Below, piece after piece: positions 1 through 8,276 of a stretch of 64,000 nucleotides of DNA. This DNA comes from Candidatus Bathyarchaeota archaeon. Its GTDB lineage: Archaea; Thermoproteota; Bathyarchaeia; Bathyarchaeales; Bathycorpusculaceae. The notes under the pieces were generated by a model that was not told the DNA's origin, did no database searches, and worked only from the letters and a program-made list of their open reading frames with translations. The stretch spans positions 417,677 to 481,676 of the forward strand of contig JAOZIA010000002.1 of NCBI GenBank assembly GCA_026014585.1. The letters are read 5' to 3'. A program made the position numbers and the translations under genes. Numbering within the stretch: the first letter of the stretch is position 1; each line of letters begins with the position of its first letter.

Positions 1-662
1 AAACAGGCTGCTTGCCTTTTTCTTGATAAACAATAATGCGTAGGTCGTAGAACCATTTCTGAATGACTTCCTGCGCAACAACTCCGAGTGGGTTTATGAT
101 TGTTGGTTTGGTTTCGCCAATGTTGGCGATTAGTTGCTCATTGGTTTGAGCAAGCGTTATCATTTTGCCGTGTGTTCCAGCGTCCGCTTTTAGCACGATG
201 CCTTCGCTAAGGGGAATTTGCTGCTCAAAAAGCTCGGCTAGGTCTTTTTCGTTATGGATTTCTTTGCCGTTCTTTAAGGTGTCGTATGCGTCGCAGGGAA
301 CAAAAACGGTTTGGGGAATTGGGACACCTGCCTTCCAGAGGTTGAGCAGGGTGCGTAGTTTGCTGTAGCAGACAAATTCTGATTGGCTGGTGTTTAGGGT
401 TTTTTTGCCCAGTTGCTCCATGAAGTAGCTGGCTTGTAAACGGCGGTTTTTGCTCTGCGCACGGTTTAGCACGACGGCGGGGTTGTTGATTGTTTCTGTG
501 TAGTCTTTGCCTTTGGTTTTTGCACAAAATCCATCTTTTCCGATTGAGAGCGCGATTTTGCGGAAGGGCAGAAAAGTGAGGTCTATGCCCATTTGACGTG
601 CAGTTTGTTTTATGCCGTTTTCGTCGTTTTCGGAGCGCTCGTAGAGTAAGGCAATGCTCATC
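1..662 (-). CDS. lysX: LysW-dependent amino-acid ligase LysX, partial at window edge
   Basis: This ATP-grasp (RimK-family) ligase attaches the alpha-amino group of 2-aminoadipate (or glutamate, in ArgX-type enzymes) to the C-terminal glutamate of the carrier LysW. The frame is open for 220 codons from an ATG at 660-662 and runs off the left edge, so roughly the last 60 residues are missing. Visible family features are the N-terminal SIALLYERSE strand, the LNRAQSKNRR segment, SKLRTLLNLWKAGVPIPQT in the middle domain, and the IVLKADAGTHGKM glycine-rich ATP loop. It lies 72 bases downstream of lysW on the same strand, so the two probably form one operon. The sequence alone does not tell LysX from bifunctional LysX/ArgX. 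Confidence 0.88.
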
Positions 663-734
663 GCTGCAGGCTCCTTGATTAAAAAATATTGTTTAAAAAT
701 TGAGAATTAACCATTTTAGGTGAATAGAATACTC

Positions 735-944
735 TTATTCGCCCCAGTCTTCGCCTTCAATGGTTAGCTCTTGAAGGTCAACGCAGCCGCATTTTACCTG
801 TTTGACTTCAAGTTCGAGTCCGCATCCGGGGCAACTTACGATTTCTCCTTTCTCAGTGTCGGCTGGCACGTCTAGGTCAGCGTCGCAGTCAGGACATTTT
901 GCTTTGAGGCTTGTGTTTGCTTGTTTTATCATTTTATTCGCCAC
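735..944 (-). CDS. lysW: Amino-group carrier protein LysW
   Basis: LysW is a small acidic carrier that holds biosynthetic intermediates of lysine (and sometimes arginine) on its C-terminal glutamate. The 69-residue product has the diagnostic C-terminal EDWGE and a zinc-binding set (CPDCD and CPGCG pairs). The reading begins at GTG 942-944; an ATG four codons further in (930-932) is the more typical LysW start and is equally possible. lysX follows directly. A divergent Lrp-family regulator lies upstream, as with LysM in Sulfolobus, which suggests lysine-responsive control. Confidence 0.93.
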   Translation of the reverse strand: MANKMIKQANTSLKAKCPDCDADLDVPADTEKGEIVSCPGCGLELEVKQVKCGCVDLQELTIEGEDWGE

Positions 945-969
945 TTTTTTTGGAAATGACTTCTGTAAT

Positions 970-990
970 AAAGTTGGCTAACTTTTAAAG
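970..990 (-). promoter_or_regulatory. lysW promoter with palindrome
   Basis: On the minus strand CTTTAAAAG at 982-990 is a TATA-like box; the expected start of transcription is near 960, just ahead of lysW. It overlaps the inverted repeat AAAGTT-GGCT-AACTTT at 970-985. The position between lysW and a divergent Lrp-type gene makes it a candidate operator for that regulator. The assignment is inferred from position and symmetry. Confidence 0.4.
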
Positions 991-1134
991 GTTGTGACTT
1001 ATTTGTTACAGCTTGGTTTTAAAATGTTCTATTTAGGACAAGCCGCCAAGCCACCGAATCCATGTTCAAATAAGCAATTACAGAGCGGATTTCGAACCAA
1101 CCATCCAAGGGCAAGAATAGAAATCGTTAAATTT

Positions 1135-1142
1135 TTTAAATA
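1135..1142 (+). promoter_or_regulatory. TATA box of Lrp-family gene, leaderless start
   Basis: TTTAAATA is centred about 27 bases upstream of the ATG at 1166, the usual archaeal TATA-to-start distance. The transcript would therefore begin at or very near that ATG, which favours it over the GTG at 1154. Confidence 0.5.
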
Positions 1143-1165
1143 TACAACAGTTAGTGGCGAACCTC

Positions 1166-1576
1166 ATGGATGAAGTGGATAAAAAAATAATAAAAATCCT
1201 CAAAGACGATGGAAGAGCAGGGTTTGGAGAAATAGGCAGCAAAGTTGGCTTATCTGAAGGAGCCATCAGAAAAAGAATCAAAACCCTAAACGATGAAGGA
1301 ATTATCCGAAAATTCACTGTGAAAATTGGAGTAACCGAAGGCGCAGAAGCCATAATCCTGCTTGCAACAAACCCAGTTTATCCAACTCATGAAGTTTCAA
1401 AGCTTATTCAAGCTGTTCCTAATGTAGAAACAATTTACGAGGTCACTGGAGAGTATGATATTGTAGCAGTAATTGGAGGCATGAACGTTGCAGAAGTTAA
1501 TGAATGTATCGAGAGAATCCGTCGCGTGGAGGGAATCATGAAAACCAACACTATGATAATACTACGCAGTTGGTAG
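1166..1576 (+). CDS. Lrp/AsnC-family regulator, probably LysM-like
   Basis: This is a 136-residue feast/famine regulator with an N-terminal winged helix-turn-helix (MDEVDKKIIKILKDDGRA to about residue 60) and a C-terminal RAM ligand-binding domain (residues about 65-135, with the VTGEYDIVAVIGG core strand). It binds DNA as dimers or octamers and responds to amino acids. It is divergently transcribed from lysW-lysX, the same arrangement as lysM and lysW in Sulfolobales, so lysine-pathway control is the best guess. A GTG at 1154 would add four residues, but the TATA spacing favours ATG 1166. Confidence 0.85.
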   Translation: MDEVDKKIIKILKDDGRAGFGEIGSKVGLSEGAIRKRIKTLNDEGIIRKFTVKIGVTEGAEAIILLATNPVYPTHEVSKLIQAVPNVETIYEVTGEYDIVAVIGGMNVAEVNECIERIRRVEGIMKTNTMIILRSW

Positions 1577-1682
1577 CTCCGTAAAAAATTAAATATTACA
1601 ATCAATTTTAATTCAAAAAACATCACTTTTTTATCATTTTTGAGTCAGCATAAATTTAATTCTGAGAACAACTAACAAGTTA

Positions 1683-1940
1683 ATGGTGAATTTTTTGAAA
1701 AGATCTGACGCTGTAACAATGCTCAGAGAACTTAATTCTGTTTGCAGGAGCCTAAATGAAGTCGCCATAACATTAATTGCAGACTCAGAAGACGAAACTT
1801 CAAGCTACCAGCTTCGGATAAAAGCAAACCTTGACACCTCAGACAAGCAAGTGCTGAAAGAAATTTTGCAAAAAAGCAATTTATCTTTTAAGGAAGAAGA
1901 AGGAACTCTGACTATTTATAAAGCAAAAAATTTGACTTAG
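1683..1940 (+). CDS. Small conserved-looking hypothetical protein
   Basis: I do not recognise this 85-residue protein. It is soluble, charged and predicted to mix helix and strand (helical N-terminus around residues 8-25, then strands ITLIADSED and SYQLRIKANLD). A TATA-like stretch (CATAAATTTA near 1650) sits about 30 bases before the ATG, so the transcript would be nearly leaderless. It follows the Lrp gene on the same strand after about 105 bases and may have its own promoter. Confidence 0.6.
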   Translation: MVNFLKRSDAVTMLRELNSVCRSLNEVAITLIADSEDETSSYQLRIKANLDTSDKQVLKEILQKSNLSFKEEEGTLTIYKAKNLT

Positions 1941-1979
1941 ATATTTTAAAGTAAGAGGAAAATAAAAGAAAACAGGGTT

Positions 1980-2141
1980 TTACTTTACTATCTCACGTTT
2001 CTTCCAACGGAGATTTTTGCCTTTACATTTTCGACATTTTAGAGCAGATGCCGCATTACGTGCACCGCAGTCTCTGCAGATTTTCATGTACAACCTGTGC
2101 TTTTGAGCTAACGTTTTCTTTATTGGGTCTAATATCGGCAT
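1980..2141 (-). CDS. rpl40e: Ribosomal protein L40e
   Basis: This short gene encodes 53 residues. The product begins MPILDPIKKTLAQKHRLYM, continues with KICRDCGARNA and the second zinc knuckle CRKCK, and ends in a basic NLRWKKREIVK tail. These match archaeal L40e, a zinc-binding protein of the large ribosomal subunit and the archaeal homologue of the ribosomal part of the ubiquitin-L40 fusion. All four zinc cysteines are present (two CxxC pairs) and the length is normal. It stands alone on the minus strand between two plus/minus neighbours. Confidence 0.95.
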   Translation of the reverse strand: MPILDPIKKTLAQKHRLYMKICRDCGARNAASALKCRKCKGKNLRWKKREIVK

Positions 2142-2241
2142 TTTATACTGAACCTTCTATTTTAGCACAGTCTTTCATGGCTACGTGTCAAATATACCTT
2201 TTGCAAGATAAACAAAAAAGACAGTAAAAAACCTGTTTGGG

Positions 2242-2709
2242 CTATTTAATGACTTCAATTGTGACGTATGAGCGGGTGTCTTCAATGCCGTCTATTGCGT
2301 AGAGTTTTTTAAGGATTTCATCAAGATTCTCACGCTCAACCATAATCAATGCGTCAACTTCCCCAGCAACACGAAAAGCTCTAGAAACATTCAAGGCACG
2401 TATTTGCTCATAAACCTGTATGCGTTTTATTGGAGAAATCTTGAGGAAAATAAATGCAGGCGTAGTTGATATGCTCAGGGCAGCCAAGCCTTTGTCGGTT
2501 ACATCAATGAATCCTCTGCCTGTTCGAATGTAGCCGCTGTTTTTGAGTTTGCGCAGGTGCACATTGAGGGCTTGACGGCTGACACCTAGCTGGTCGGAGA
2601 GTTCATCTTGTTTGACTTTAAGTGTGTAGGTGCTTGTGGATTTGCCTTTTTCGTAGAGGGTTTTTAAGAGTTGGATTGAACGTTTAGTTAATGGCTCCAA
2701 AGTGGTCAC
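2242..2709 (-). CDS. Lrp-like transcription regulator (wHTH plus RAM domain)
   Basis: The 155-residue protein has an N-terminal winged helix (residues about 5-75; the recognition region reads QLGVSRQALNVHLRKLKNSG) and a C-terminal Lrp-type RAM domain (about 85-155; VAGEVDALIMVERENLDEIL). The helix-turn-helix is closer to the Crp/MarR style than to classical AsnC, but the effector domain is Lrp-like. It starts at GTG 2707-2709. A 14-base palindrome 31 bases upstream is a plausible autoregulatory site. The ligand is unknown. Confidence 0.8.
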   Translation of the reverse strand: MTTLEPLTKRSIQLLKTLYEKGKSTSTYTLKVKQDELSDQLGVSRQALNVHLRKLKNSGYIRTGRGFIDVTDKGLAALSISTTPAFIFLKISPIKRIQVYEQIRALNVSRAFRVAGEVDALIMVERENLDEILKKLYAIDGIEDTRSYVTIEVIK

Positions 2710-2739
2710 TGATTGATTAGTTTGTTAACTTTAAGGTTT

Positions 2740-2753
2740 ACATAGTGCTATGT
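2740..2753. promoter_or_regulatory. Palindromic operator candidate
   Basis: ACATAGTGCTATGT is an inverted repeat (ACATAG and CTATGT around TG). It lies in the upstream region of the divergent-free Lrp-like gene that begins at 2709. Lrp-type proteins usually bind such dyads near their own promoters, so autoregulation is likely. The binding itself is an inference. Confidence 0.4.
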
Positions 2754-2811
2754 TACTTAAGAATCTGACTGCCAAGCAAGTAATCAATAAACTGTTCCTG
2801 AAGACAAAAAA

Positions 2812-3267
2812 CTATTTTTTAAGTTCAGTTTCCATGAATTTTGCCAACAGCATCCAGGCAGCAGCATCAGCCTTACAAAGATTCTCAGCTACAAGTTTCG
2901 CATCAGCTTGCTCAGCACATTCTAGATAGTTAGCGTTAAAGGTCAGTGTTGAAGCGGTTTTTTCTTGTGGCGTAATCGTGTATAAGAATTGTGAGTGCCT
3001 GTTTGGTCCACTTAGGTGAGTACATGTCCAAGTTAAATCGTCAGGGTAGAGTTGCACGAGTTTTTGTTTTACAACAATGCCTTCGGGTGTTTGGAAAGTA
3101 TCGGTTAAGATTACTGTGTTCTCGGTTATTTGCGTGATTTCCCGCGTGGCATTCTCTACGCCCATTAACCAGTGATCTTGTGGGCTAAAATCTGTACACC
3201 AATCAAAGGCTTCTTTAGCGCTTACAGTAAATCGTTGACTAAAATGATAGTTAACTAAGACAGGCAT
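2812..3267 (-). CDS. SRPBCC (START-like) domain protein
   Basis: The 151-residue protein resembles the polyketide-cyclase/START helix-grip fold: an N-terminal strand (VNYHFSQRFTVSAKEAFDWCTDFSP), a series of amphipathic strands (residues about 40-110), and a long C-terminal helix (about 118-148). Such proteins bind hydrophobic ligands; none can be named here. No catalytic motif is visible. It lies on the same strand as the Lrp-like gene and about 100 bases before it, so the two may be co-transcribed. Confidence 0.65.
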   Translation of the reverse strand: MPVLVNYHFSQRFTVSAKEAFDWCTDFSPQDHWLMGVENATREITQITENTVILTDTFQTPEGIVVKQKLVQLYPDDLTWTCTHLSGPNRHSQFLYTITPQEKTASTLTFNANYLECAEQADAKLVAENLCKADAAAWMLLAKFMETELKK

Positions 3268-3519
3268 ATTTGGGCACCAGCACGTTAAGATGAGAACAAC
3301 AGAGTATTATATTTTTTCAGCAAGACTCAACAAAAGCAGCGTGCATATTTTCTTGCTAACATGACAGTTTATAACCAAGCAACCGCTGTTTCATGCCTTC
3401 AGGAAAACTGCTTCAATCCAACAGACAAATAATTATTGCACTGTTAACAACAGTGACCTTAACGTCGTTGGTAACCACTACTCAAAAAAAAATAAAAAAG
3501 AAAAAAGGGTTTTAAAGAT

Positions 3520-4215
3520 TTAAGTGGATAGCTGTTTTCCGCAGTGTGCGCAGTAGGTGGCATCTGAGGCTACAGGAGCGCCGCAGTGAGGGCAGTATCG
3601 TGCAGTCTGAGTGGTTGTTGCTTGTGCTTGTTGTGCTGTGTACCCGTTTGGCTGGTAGGTACCTGCTGGGGGCTTCATTGAGAAGAACCCAACTACCACA
3701 AATATCCAAGCAACCAGCATTAAGAGCAAACCAAGCCCAAACACTATCGTTAGGATAGCACCTATCCACAGGAAGGTTGCTGCGGTTTCAAATGAATGCT
3801 CACCTGATTTTTGCGCCAGTGTGTTGAGAGCTTTTTTTAGGTTTGAAGCAGCGAGTATGTAGAATATGAAAGCGATAACTATAGCTGCAAGAGTGATTGC
3901 GATTCCGGCGGCAAATCCAACTGCTCCAAATCCTGGAAAGTCTGGGATAAGCGATACTGATGCCAGACCAATCATCATTGCTGGTATTGCTACGGCAGCC
4001 GCAATTATTGCAACTATGTAGTATTTGAGACCTGTGAGTGAGTTCTTGTATATGTCAGTGTCTTGATAGTAGCCTGAGAGCTCCTTAAGACCTCTAAGCA
4101 GCAGAAATACACCGATGATACCTAAAACCCAGCCAACGTAAGGAATTATGGTGAGGGTCATTAGTATTGCGCCTTCACAGGCGAGATTTTTGCTGTATTG
4201 GAAACTTGTTCCCAT
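3520..4215 (-). CDS. DUF996-like membrane protein with C-terminal zinc ribbon
   Basis: I place the start at ATG 4213-4215, which has GGAGG eleven bases upstream; a longer reading to 4263 has no such site. The product (231 residues) has four to five hydrophobic segments (around residues 17-40, 65-85, 95-125, 155-180 of the shorter form), a Gln/Thr-rich linker, and a C-terminal zinc ribbon (YCPHCG and YCAHCG). It looks like the archaeal DUF996 family, whose function is not known. The same zinc-ribbon type recurs in the kinase island at 37-46 kb. Confidence 0.75.
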   Translation of the reverse strand: MGTSFQYSKNLACEGAILMTLTIIPYVGWVLGIIGVFLLLRGLKELSGYYQDTDIYKNSLTGLKYYIVAIIAAAVAIPAMMIGLASVSLIPDFPGFGAVGFAAGIAITLAAIVIAFIFYILAASNLKKALNTLAQKSGEHSFETAATFLWIGAILTIVFGLGLLLMLVAWIFVVVGFFSMKPPAGTYQPNGYTAQQAQATTTQTARYCPHCGAPVASDATYCAHCGKQLST

Positions 4216-4406
4216 CTTGTTTTTTCCTCCATTAATTTGATTTCTGAAAACCATAGAAGGCACAGGGCAGATATAGCCCTAACATTTAGATACGGGACTC
4301 TAAGGGTTAGAGCAACAAAAACAGAGACTTTTAAGGAAAACTTACGCAATAAAAAGCAGTCTACATAGCTGGGTTTATCTTACTCGAACCCAAAAATAGA
4401 GACAGA

Positions 4407-4886
4407 GTGAAACAATTGTCCAAGCCCCGCGGAATAAACGCTGATATCCAGTCACCCCGAACCAAACTACTCTACTTCATCTATTCAGCTTCAAACAGCA
4501 AAATCAAAGCTGAACCTGGAGTAAAATCAAACATTTGCGCGGCGCTGGGCTACAAATCTGATGGCCACTTTCATTATGACTGGAATTATCTCGCTAACGC
4601 GGGTATGATTGAGGAAAAACAAGGCTACTACCAAGTGACGGATGAGGGAAAAAAAGAGTTTGCCATGCACGCAACGGCATCCCAAAGCAACCTCTCCATG
4701 ATAATCATTGGAATTGTCATGATTGTGTTCACGGTTACTTTGCAGTTTGGGTGGGTGCCGCCGTTGAGTGTGGTGTTTTTTGGAGCTGCCCTTATCGCCA
4801 TTGGTACGGTGTTTTTAGTTATTAGTGGGAGAAGCAGACCTAAACTGTCACAGGAAGCCAAAGCATTACTTAAAGAATTAAAATAG
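4407..4886 (+). CDS. Winged-helix protein with two membrane segments
   Basis: The 159-residue protein starts with GTG. Residues about 15-85 look like a winged helix of the kind seen in archaeal membrane-tethered regulators (SNICAALGYKSDGHFHYDWNYL, then a wing and VTDEGKKEF). Two hydrophobic segments follow (about 95-115 and 120-140), and then a short charged tail. DNA binding at the membrane is plausible, but no target is known. It converges with the zinc-finger gene at 4888, with one base between the two stop codons. Confidence 0.65.
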   Translation: MKQLSKPRGINADIQSPRTKLLYFIYSASNSKIKAEPGVKSNICAALGYKSDGHFHYDWNYLANAGMIEEKQGYYQVTDEGKKEFAMHATASQSNLSMIIIGIVMIVFTVTLQFGWVPPLSVVFFGAALIAIGTVFLVISGRSRPKLSQEAKALLKELK

Positions 4887-4887
4887 G

Positions 4888-5256
4888 CTATTCGGATGGT
4901 TCATCTTCGAGGTCCATGGCTTCACGGATTAACTCAACATCCTTAACATTCCACCGTTTATTGGTAGCCTTCAAAACCAACCGTTCCTGCCAGCCACAAT
5001 CAAGGCACTTGTAACTTGGCGGTGTCAAACCCATATTTCCCAATACATCGCCTCCTGTGCTCTCCACTCGCTTAAGCTTGGGGCTTTTGCATTTGGGACA
5101 AACCTGAATGTCAAGGCTAACTCCCTGTGCTTCAAGCTCGTTTAGAACCTCTGTAACTTGTGCAGCGTTTTGGATTGCTGAGTCTTCGGTTATCTGCTCG
5201 ATGGTGGTGAGTTGCCGTTTTCGTTTTTTCTTTTGAATCTGCGACGTTTCGTTCAC
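4888..5256 (-). CDS. Zinc-ribbon hypothetical protein
   Basis: This is a 122-residue soluble protein that starts with GTG. A basic N-terminus (KKKRKRQ) is followed by a helical region and a central ribbon with CPKCKSPKL and, after about 26 residues, CLDCGW. This four-cysteine arrangement is typical of a treble-clef or zinc-ribbon domain in archaeal nucleic-acid-associated proteins. The acidic C-terminus ends EDEPSE. I cannot assign a function. Confidence 0.65.
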   Translation of the reverse strand: MNETSQIQKKKRKRQLTTIEQITEDSAIQNAAQVTEVLNELEAQGVSLDIQVCPKCKSPKLKRVESTGGDVLGNMGLTPPSYKCLDCGWQERLVLKATNKRWNVKDVELIREAMDLEDEPSE

Positions 5257-5293
5257 CTACAGGTGTAAATGTGAAACCTAAAGAAAGGGATTC

Positions 5294-5343
5294 TGGTACA
5301 CGACTTTACCAGTAGTACAGTACCTTACAGAATTCATTAAATA
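5294..5343. promoter_or_regulatory. Divergent promoter region with inverted repeat
   Basis: The interval between two divergent genes holds CTGGTA at 5294-5299 and its reverse complement TACCAG at 5308-5313, plus a TATA-like ATTAAATA near 5336-5343. The TATA-like box lies about 34 bases before the TTG start of the plus-strand gene. The repeat could bind a regulator for either gene. Confidence 0.3.
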
Positions 5344-5373
5344 AGTGCAACACCAAAATTTGCTGGATGCTCC

Positions 5374-6048
5374 TTGAACCAAAAAAACACTGCAGTGATA
5401 ATGTTTGTTATCTTGATGCTTTCAGCTTGCTTTGTAACCGTAGCTTCCGCTGAGCCCAGCAACTTTTTTACTGCACCACAAAACAGTGACAACCTCCACC
5501 AGCTGGGCACAATCCCAATAGCTGTTGTCGCAGGTTTACACAGCAACGCCTCAGATTGCCTCAATCAGCCGACCAGAAACCAAATTTACGTTTTCATCAA
5601 AGATAACCCAGGAGTGCATTTCAGAGGAATCTGTGACGGGCTATGCTTGTCTGTTGGTGTGGTGCAGTATCATTTGGATGTGCTTGGACATGCAGGCTTG
5701 ATTGTAGCGTACGCGGATGGGCAAAACGTGCGCTTCTTTTTACAGGGTGCATTCTCAGAAACAGATATGCAACTGATTTCGCTTATGCGGCATCAAACCA
5801 CAGGACAGATTCTATTGATTTTAGCCCAAAACGAAAATGCTCTGCACCGAGACATCGCAGCCACATTAGGTTTGTCTTCGCAGGCGCTCACTTGGCAAAT
5901 AAACCAGCTCAGAGAGGCGGGTTATGTCTGTGCGGAGAAGACAGGTGTAAACGTTGCCTACAACCTTAAAACCGTGGACATTGGAAGTCTGATTCTTTCA
6001 TTTAGTGAACAATTAAGGTTGGTTGAGTTGCGCGGAGGGAAGTTTTAA
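5374..6048 (+). CDS. Double winged-helix protein with N-terminal signal-like segment
   Basis: The 224-residue protein begins (TTG 5374) with a hydrophobic segment, residues about 8-25, followed by ASAEP, which looks like a signal-peptidase site. Two winged helices follow: about residues 65-125 (the GICDGLCLSVGVVQYHLDVL recognition region) and about 140-200 (IAATLGLSSQALTWQINQL). The folds are those of archaeal ArsR/MarR-like regulators that are often membrane tethered. The signal-like N-terminus conflicts with a DNA-binding role unless it acts as an uncleaved anchor. No target is known. Confidence 0.7.
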   Translation: MNQKNTAVIMFVILMLSACFVTVASAEPSNFFTAPQNSDNLHQLGTIPIAVVAGLHSNASDCLNQPTRNQIYVFIKDNPGVHFRGICDGLCLSVGVVQYHLDVLGHAGLIVAYADGQNVRFFLQGAFSETDMQLISLMRHQTTGQILLILAQNENALHRDIAATLGLSSQALTWQINQLREAGYVCAEKTGVNVAYNLKTVDIGSLILSFSEQLRLVELRGGKF

Positions 6049-6248
6049 ACTTGCGTTTAAACTTTCAGGCTTTTGAAGAGACAGAACTGGTAACCAAGCA
6101 TGCGACAGCATTAGAGACGTAGTTGATAAGCAACATCATACACAGCAAACTGCCCATCTCCCAACCATCCCAAAGCAAACTTGTGCATTAAGCGACCAAG
6201 TTTTTTCATGCAGATTCTCGGGTGGACTTCAAAGAATCTACAATCGGG

Positions 6249-6839
6249 TTAGGGAGTAATGCTGCTTGTGGTTTGTTGGATTATTTGCATCGAGCCTGAA
6301 CTATCTTGAGCAGACAATGATAGCCCCTTATAGAAGTTACCGTTTGCATCTTGGACTTGCTGTTTTAGAGGAGGATTCAAGTTTTCTTTAACGTCTCCAC
6401 CGCCACATGCAAGAATTACCGTGTCAACCCCCCCAAGGTCGCCAATCCTGTTGATGTAGCTTACGACGGCTGTTCCCGCGGTTCCACCATACACTGGAAA
6501 CGCAAACGTGACTAGACTGTATTTGGAGAGGTCGGAAGGTGCTTGAGGGCTAGCTGTGGTGATTTCTACCTTCCAATTGCTTGCGGCTAATCCCTCGGCG
6601 AAAGCATAAGAATAATCTCTTGGAGAACTGCTAAACCCTGGCTGATACACTATTAACGCAGTTTTGGTGCCATCCGCGTTTAAGATTTCGACTTCACTGA
6701 CGATTTCTCTGTTAATCATGCCAGACATCAACATACCCGCAATTGATATGAATACAATGAACACTACAACAAGAGCAATTAGTAGTATTAGGATTACTTG
6801 TTTCCATCGTTTCTGCGGCCAAAGCCTCAATCTACACAC
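6249..6839 (-). CDS. Membrane-anchored flavodoxin-like protein
   Basis: This 196-residue protein starts with GTG, has a single N-terminal membrane helix (residues about 14-37) and then a flavodoxin-like domain. The strand ALIVYQPGFSSSPRDYSYAF places a phosphate-loop-like turn after the first strand, and SLVTFAFPVYGGTAGTAV resembles the flavin-contacting loop of the flavodoxin family. Binding of FMN and electron transfer at the membrane are plausible. The loop lacks the usual T/S-rich TGNTE form, so flavin binding is uncertain. Confidence 0.6.
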   Translation of the reverse strand: MCRLRLWPQKRWKQVILILLIALVVVFIVFISIAGMLMSGMINREIVSEVEILNADGTKTALIVYQPGFSSSPRDYSYAFAEGLAASNWKVEITTASPQAPSDLSKYSLVTFAFPVYGGTAGTAVVSYINRIGDLGGVDTVILACGGGDVKENLNPPLKQQVQDANGNFYKGLSLSAQDSSGSMQIIQQTTSSITP

Positions 6840-6998
6840 CGTTAGTTAGTTTATGCTAGTTTGCTTATGAAACTTGTGGCTGCTAATTGAACTAGATATA
6901 CAAAATCACGGAGGCATGAATGAATCATCTCACCAAACAATCATGGAATATTATATAAACTAAAAAGTTCAAAATAACTCTCTTGAGGCGGGATAAAA

Positions 6999-7691
6999 TT
7001 GAAAGAGGAGAAAGCCATCCCAAAACAAAATAACACGCAGATTAGCGCTACAAGAATAATAGCATCTACTCTTGGAGCTATTGTTGGGCTAGCTGGCATG
7101 GAGCATGGTTTCTTTGAAATACTTCAAGGTAACACAACACCAAGCGACTTAGTTATTGATGCGATTGGTCCCGCGCAAAAATTTTGGATAGGTGCAACAG
7201 AACCGGCCTTTACGGTTATCCCCAATTTTTTTATCTCAGGCCTTCTTGCAGTACTTGTTGGTTTAGTTGTCACTATATGGGCAGTTGCATTTGTTCAAAA
7301 AAGATACGGCCCTTTAGTTTTGTTACTTCTCTGCCTTGTACTTTTTTTGGTTGGAGGTGGCACTCCCCCACTAGTCCTCGGAGTTGTCGCCAGCGCCGTC
7401 GCCACTAGAATAAACAAACCGTTAAACTGGTGGAATGCACATCTAGGCGGTAACTCAGCTAACATTCTTGCAAAGTTATGGCCATGGACTTTAATCCTCT
7501 TTGTTATCATGTTTTGGTTTTCAGTTGCAATAGCAATCTTTGGGTGGCCTCTAACAATGTTTGACGCAGAAGGAACAAATTCCTATACTATTCTTTCCCT
7601 TCTGGGCTATGTTTCTGATATAGTTATGATATTAGTTGTTGTAACAGGGATTGCCTACGACGTTAAGAGAAGACGCGAAATTATAGCTTGA
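6999..7691 (+). CDS. Multi-pass membrane protein of unknown function
   Basis: This 230-residue protein starts with TTG. About six hydrophobic segments are visible (near residues 20-38, 70-95, 105-135, 155-180, 195-220), with few charged residues between them and a basic C-terminus (KRRREIIA). I recognise no family signature. A TATA-like sequence (ATTATATAAAC at about 6950-6960) precedes it, so it probably has its own promoter. Confidence 0.6.
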   Translation: MKEEKAIPKQNNTQISATRIIASTLGAIVGLAGMEHGFFEILQGNTTPSDLVIDAIGPAQKFWIGATEPAFTVIPNFFISGLLAVLVGLVVTIWAVAFVQKRYGPLVLLLLCLVLFLVGGGTPPLVLGVVASAVATRINKPLNWWNAHLGGNSANILAKLWPWTLILFVIMFWFSVAIAIFGWPLTMFDAEGTNSYTILSLLGYVSDIVMILVVVTGIAYDVKRRREIIA

Positions 7692-8045
7692 AAAAAAACG
7701 GCAGTCGATGTTCCATCTATGGCTTCGTTGAAATCAGTAAACCTTCTTTCTTTTTTCTCAAGTTGGTTACCATAAACTCAAGTAACGCAGAAACTATCCC
7801 TGAAGCTTAGCAAACGTCAATAGGGTTTGCCAGAATCAACAGAAACTTTATTCACTTTTCCCCATAAAAATAGGGCAACTTTATTTTTCGTTCTTCGATA
7901 GAAACGCCCATCCGATTTAGTAACCAAGGAATGCCAGTTTAAACGCTCAAGTGAAATCAAATTGTGCGCTCAAATCAAAGTCGATTTTCTCGGTTTTGCA
8001 CTAAAAACGAACATAAAATGAGCTAAACTAATGGTTCTTTGTTGG
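7692..8045. other. Intergenic stretch, nothing assigned
   Basis: I find no convincing gene in this 354-base interval. It has short frames on both strands below about 20 codons, several T-rich runs, and probably the termination region of the membrane-protein gene on one side and of the tRNA gene on the other. Confidence 0.5.
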
Positions 8046-8130
8046 TGCGGAGGGTGGGATTTGAACCCACGAACCTCTGCAGGATAGGAGCCTCAGTCCT
8101 ACGCCGTTGGCCATGCTGGGCGACCTCCGC
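8046..8130 (-). tRNA. tRNA-Leu (GAG anticodon)
   Basis: The minus strand folds into a class II tRNA: acceptor GCGGAGG pairs fully with CCTCCGC, the anticodon stem TAGGA/TCCTA closes the loop CTGAGGC (anticodon GAG), a long variable arm follows, and the T arm carries GGTTCAAATCC. The discriminator is A and CCA is not encoded. The long variable arm, the anticodon and the A discriminator all agree with leucine. Confidence 0.95.
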
Positions 8131-8276
8131 ACAACGTTAGCGCAATATAGAAACACCTAGCCCATTTAAAGGCTTTACCGTTTATGTGGGCATATTCAGA
8201 TTTCTTTATTATCAACTATTGCTGATTGTATCATAAGCGAGCAGCGTTTGCTGTTTTAAGGATGATTGCAGAAAAA

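Noticed and set aside
7860-7925. A 20-codon frame in the gap before tRNA-Leu
   Set aside because: Too short, no promoter or ribosome-binding site, and no recognised product.
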